From JAJISK01 sp046759185 (GTDB lineage: Archaea; Thermoplasmatota; Thermoplasmata; RBG-16-68-12; JAJISG01): 64,000 bases of DNA. The stretch spans positions 12,289 to 76,288 of the forward strand of contig JBHIBO010000004.1 of NCBI GenBank assembly GCA_046759185.1, written 5' to 3'. This document shows, piece by piece, positions 62,061 through 64,000 of this stretch. Under the pieces are notes generated by a model that was not told where the DNA came from, did not search any database, and was given only the letters and a program-made list of their open reading frames with translations. A program made the translations under genes and the position numbers. Every line of letters starts with the position of its first letter. Position 1 is the first letter of the stretch.

Positions 62061-62621
62061 TCATCGCGTTCGAAGCAAGAAATCCCGGGTCTTCTTAACC
62101 CGAGGACGGAGGACTTCACCCACCCCTAGGACCTTGCCGATCACTAGAGCGGTCTCGAGAATCTCTTCGGGAACGCCCGCGCGGATGTCGCGAAGGATCT
62201 TCTGCACGTAGACTTGCCAGTCCGGGACGATCAGGCGCATGTACCAGGTAACCGCCGGGTGAGCCACCGGACCGACGAGGGTGTCCCGGCTTCGATACCG
62301 CTTGACATACCGGATAAAGTCCTCGCCTGATTTCCTGCCCCGGAAGAGTTTGGGGTTGACGAAATCCACGTCGAGCCAGCGAGCCCCCGTGAAGAACTGG
62401 GCGCCCCCAATGGTCCCGAGGGACTCGACGTCTCGGAAGCGGGCATCGCGGTCTAGCTCCTCCAGGACGCGGTCGAACTCTCGCATCGTCACCGCGAAGT
62501 CTACGTCTTCCGTCCCGGTAGAAAACCCTGCCAACTCTACAGCCATCCCGCCCACGAGGACGTAGTCCACTCCCAATTCTCGGAGTACGGCGGCGAGCGC
62601 CTCGAGCTCCTCCTGCATCAT
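62061..62621 (-). CDS. Nucleotidyltransferase toxin-like protein
   Basis: The 186-residue protein has the nucleotidyltransferase core VLVGGMAVELAGFSTGTEDV then DFAV, with the GG and paired Asp that bind the metal and nucleotide, and a later conserved Asp (ARWLDVDFVN). Similar to AbiEii/MNT-type toxins. It overlaps the preceding gene by four bases (ATGA), so both form an operon like a toxin-antitoxin or defence pair. Confidence 0.75.
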   Translation of the reverse strand: MMQEELEALAAVLRELGVDYVLVGGMAVELAGFSTGTEDVDFAVTMREFDRVLEELDRDARFRDVESLGTIGGAQFFTGARWLDVDFVNPKLFRGRKSGEDFIRYVKRYRSRDTLVGPVAHPAVTWYMRLIVPDWQVYVQKILRDIRAGVPEEILETALVIGKVLGVGEVLRPRVKKTRDFLLRTR

Positions 62622-63178
62622 GGCAGCACCGCGCTGACCTGGTTGTCTCGCAGGGCTCGCTGCACTGCTTCACGGGGGAGGGGGTCCCCCATGGGGGGAA
62701 TCGTGACGTAATCCTGCAGGTTGACCAGGGTTGCCTCCTCTTCGAGGTTTTCCTGGTAGATCCTCTTCGTGAGATGGGGAAGGTCCAGCAAGTCCAGGTT
62801 GCGCTCAACCACGGCCCGCGCCGCGAGGGGATCGTGCATGAGAAGAAAGACCACGATGTCCTCGATCCGTGGGCGATCGAAGGGCTCCAACGCCTGGAGT
62901 CCGCGCACAGCGAGGGACGTGTCCAGCACGTCCCGATACTCCCGGGGAACGAGGAGGGTGGGGGGAATGCGCATGGGATAATGGAGGATTCGGAGATCGT
63001 CGGACTGAATCAGGATGATGGGGAACCCCTGCTTTCGGGCGCGAACCGCGTCTCTAGGAGAGTCGATCCGAACCCGGAAGCGCTTTTTCGGCCGATGGCT
63101 GGCCGGCTTGACTGCCTCCATAGGAGCCTCGTATCGCTCCCAAGGTCGTTCCCTCTCCAGGAAGGTCGCGAGCTTCAC
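62618..63178 (-). CDS. Partner protein of nucleotidyltransferase
   Basis: About 186 residues from GTG 63178, which lies about 25 bases after the TATA-like ATTTATAC on the minus strand. It has a basic start and a helical body (EDIVVFLLMHDPLAARAVVE) and overlaps the toxin-like gene by ATGA. By position it is a candidate antitoxin or specificity subunit. No family recognised. Confidence 0.65.
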   Translation of the reverse strand: MKLATFLERERPWERYEAPMEAVKPASHRPKKRFRVRIDSPRDAVRARKQGFPIILIQSDDLRILHYPMRIPPTLLVPREYRDVLDTSLAVRGLQALEPFDRPRIEDIVVFLLMHDPLAARAVVERNLDLLDLPHLTKRIYQENLEEEATLVNLQDYVTIPPMGDPLPREAVQRALRDNQVSAVLP

Positions 63179-63200
63179 ACAAGTCCTAGATACGTAAATG

Positions 63201-63210
63201 TATAAATAGT
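63201..63210 (-). promoter_or_regulatory. TATA-like box of nucleotidyltransferase operon
   Basis: ACTATTTATA on the minus strand, centred about 27 bases before GTG 63178; the most AT-rich stretch of this part. Confidence 0.55.
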
Positions 63211-63271
63211 TTAATGCACAGATTTCTTGATTGAAGGGTTCTTTGGCACGAACTCTCACTGCTTCCGGTGA

Positions 63272-63291
63272 CATTGCAGGGGTAATGCTAC
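63272..63291 (+). repeat. Dispersed palindrome copy M
   Basis: CATTG-CAGGGG-TAATG-CTAC, near consensus. Confidence 0.65.
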
Positions 63292-63362
63292 GCCCGTGCG
63301 AATCTCACTTTCGGCGACCTGTTGGAAAGGTATATCCAGTCGGCAACCGTCTTTCCGTAGCC

Positions 63363-63722
63363 GTGGGCACATTTCGGGTTCGTGCCCAGATATTCAACCT
63401 TCAGGACGAGAAGCGGACTCTGGAGGTAGAAATGGTCGTCGACGCGGGGGCCACGATTCCAGTCATCCGTCGGACCATAGCAGATGAGTTGGGGATTCAA
63501 GAAGCGGAGAGGCGAACTTTCACTCTTGCGGACGGGAGAGAGATTTCAAGGGGAATCGGATGGGCTGGCTTCGCCTACGATGGGCGGCGCGCTCCCAGCC
63601 TTGTCACCCTGGGTGAAGAGGAAGATGTCTCACTTCTTGGCGCGGTCGCTCTCGAAGGACTTGGACTCGAAGCAGATCCTGTGAGTCGTACACTTCGTCC
63701 CGCTCCGCAATACTTGCTGTGA
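63363..63722 (+). CDS. Retropepsin-like (clan AA) aspartic protease
   Basis: The 119-residue protein has EVEMVVDAGATIPVIRRTIA, where D27-A-G stands where D-[ST]-G is usual, then RRTFTLADGREISRGIGWAG and a final LLGAVALEGLGLEADPVSRT. The pattern is a single-domain retropepsin-type protease, active as a dimer. The Ala in place of Thr/Ser may lower activity. GTG 63363 gives the family-like N-terminus with a TATA-like GGTATATCC about 30 bases upstream; the longer frame begins 63231. Confidence 0.8.
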   Translation: MGTFRVRAQIFNLQDEKRTLEVEMVVDAGATIPVIRRTIADELGIQEAERRTFTLADGREISRGIGWAGFAYDGRRAPSLVTLGEEEDVSLLGAVALEGLGLEADPVSRTLRPAPQYLL

Positions 63723-63766
63723 CTCTGGGCGCCTCTCCTGAAGCCCATTACCCAGCGCGTCGGTCG

Positions 63767-63786
63767 CGTTACAGAGCGAATGCTAC
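63767..63786 (+). repeat. Dispersed palindrome copy N
   Basis: CGTTA-CAGAGC-GAATG-CTAC, between the protease and the right-edge gene. Confidence 0.6.
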
Positions 63787-63857
63787 CTCGACCAACCTGT
63801 GCTTGGAGAAGCCTGGTGATTCTCACGCGTGCGAACCGCGGCCGATAACGTGGTCCC

Positions 63858-63865
63858 AAAGCTTA
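63858..63865 (+). promoter_or_regulatory. TATA-like box of right-edge gene
   Basis: AAAGCTTA about 30 bases before the ATG at 63892. Confidence 0.45.
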
Positions 63866-63891
63866 TGCGTCGAACCCCTGACGACGCGAAC

Positions 63892-64000
63892 ATGAGAGTC
63901 CACGCGCTGACCGTGCTCAGCAGCCTCCTTCTCGCGATCCTCCTGGCCCTCCAAGGCGCCCGCGCGGCGGACTGGCAGCCCGGAGATGAGGCGGAGATCT
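63892..64000 (+). CDS. Exported protein, cut by right edge
   Basis: The frame starts MRVHALTVLSSLLLAILLAL then QGARAADWQPGDEAEI and runs off the window. The first 26 residues are a signal peptide with a likely cleavage after Ala-Arg-Ala. Leaderless-type TATA box upstream. Function unknown. Confidence 0.65.
   Translation, partial: MRVHALTVLSSLLLAILLALQGARAADWQPGDEAEI

Noticed and set aside
44272..63786. Integron attC sites as explanation of the palindromes
   Set aside because: The copies lack the invariant AAC and GTT of attC core sites, are only about 20 bp, the genes between them run in both directions, and no integrase is in the window.
34074..63786. CRISPR array
   Set aside because: The repeats are 0.5-10 kb apart with genes between them and no cas genes; spacing is not array-like.

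Overview
The window looks like a high-GC (roughly 60-65%) archaeal chromosome segment, most likely from Thermoplasmatota. The evidence is a tRNA-Ala without encoded CCA, many genes with a TATA-like box about 25-30 bases before the start codon (leaderless style) mixed with GGAGGTGA-led TTG/GTG starts, a Ta0938-type zinc protein, Lrp-type and tandem winged-helix regulators, an OB-fold single-strand DNA-binding protein, and an S-layer-like acidic surface protein. This assignment rests on gene content and signals, not on a marker gene. There are no rRNA genes, no CRISPR array and no recognisable transposase.

1-34 kb is densely packed and mostly metabolic or housekeeping: a membrane protein cut by the left edge, tRNA-Ala(CGC), a radical SAM/SPASM-like enzyme, a pyruvate-oxidase-like ThDP enzyme followed by dodecin, a frameshifted MFS transporter, a three-gene proton-translocating transhydrogenase operon (pntAA-pntAB-pntB), small regulators and membrane proteins, a rhodanese, VOC proteins, an overlapping pair (zinc-finger/haem-oxygenase-fold protein plus Ta0938-type protein), a membrane-fused sulfite-oxidase-type molybdoenzyme, a DUF420-like protein, a MOSC protein, two S9 peptidases tail to tail, a cysteine-synthase homologue, an SPL-type radical SAM protein overlapping a BoxB-like diiron oxygenase, OsmC, an SSB-like protein and a methyltransferase.

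34-43 kb is transitional: a SnoaL-like protein, DDAH, an AidB-like acyl-CoA dehydrogenase, and a module of acidic surface protein, small membrane protein and double winged-helix regulator, then a large secreted beta-propeller-like protein.

43-64 kb is accessory. It holds gene scars (SnoaL and methyltransferase remnants abutting, a truncated secreted protein), queE, a Fic AMPylase-like protein, several NTF2-fold proteins, an MFS exporter, duplicated membrane proteins, a GNAT, an orphan substrate-binding protein, an amidohydrolase, a nucleotidyltransferase toxin-like operon and a retropepsin-like protease. Running through it is the most striking feature: at least 14 (possibly 15) copies of an about 20-bp imperfect palindrome, consensus CRTTATRGGGSTAATGCTAC on the + strand, all found in the same orientation, all intergenic, separating one or a few genes at a time. 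Read on the - strand it is a hairpin preceded by GTAG, the layout of bacterial REP elements mobilised by RAYT transposases; here it could be an archaeal REP-like family, a cassette boundary or an operator.
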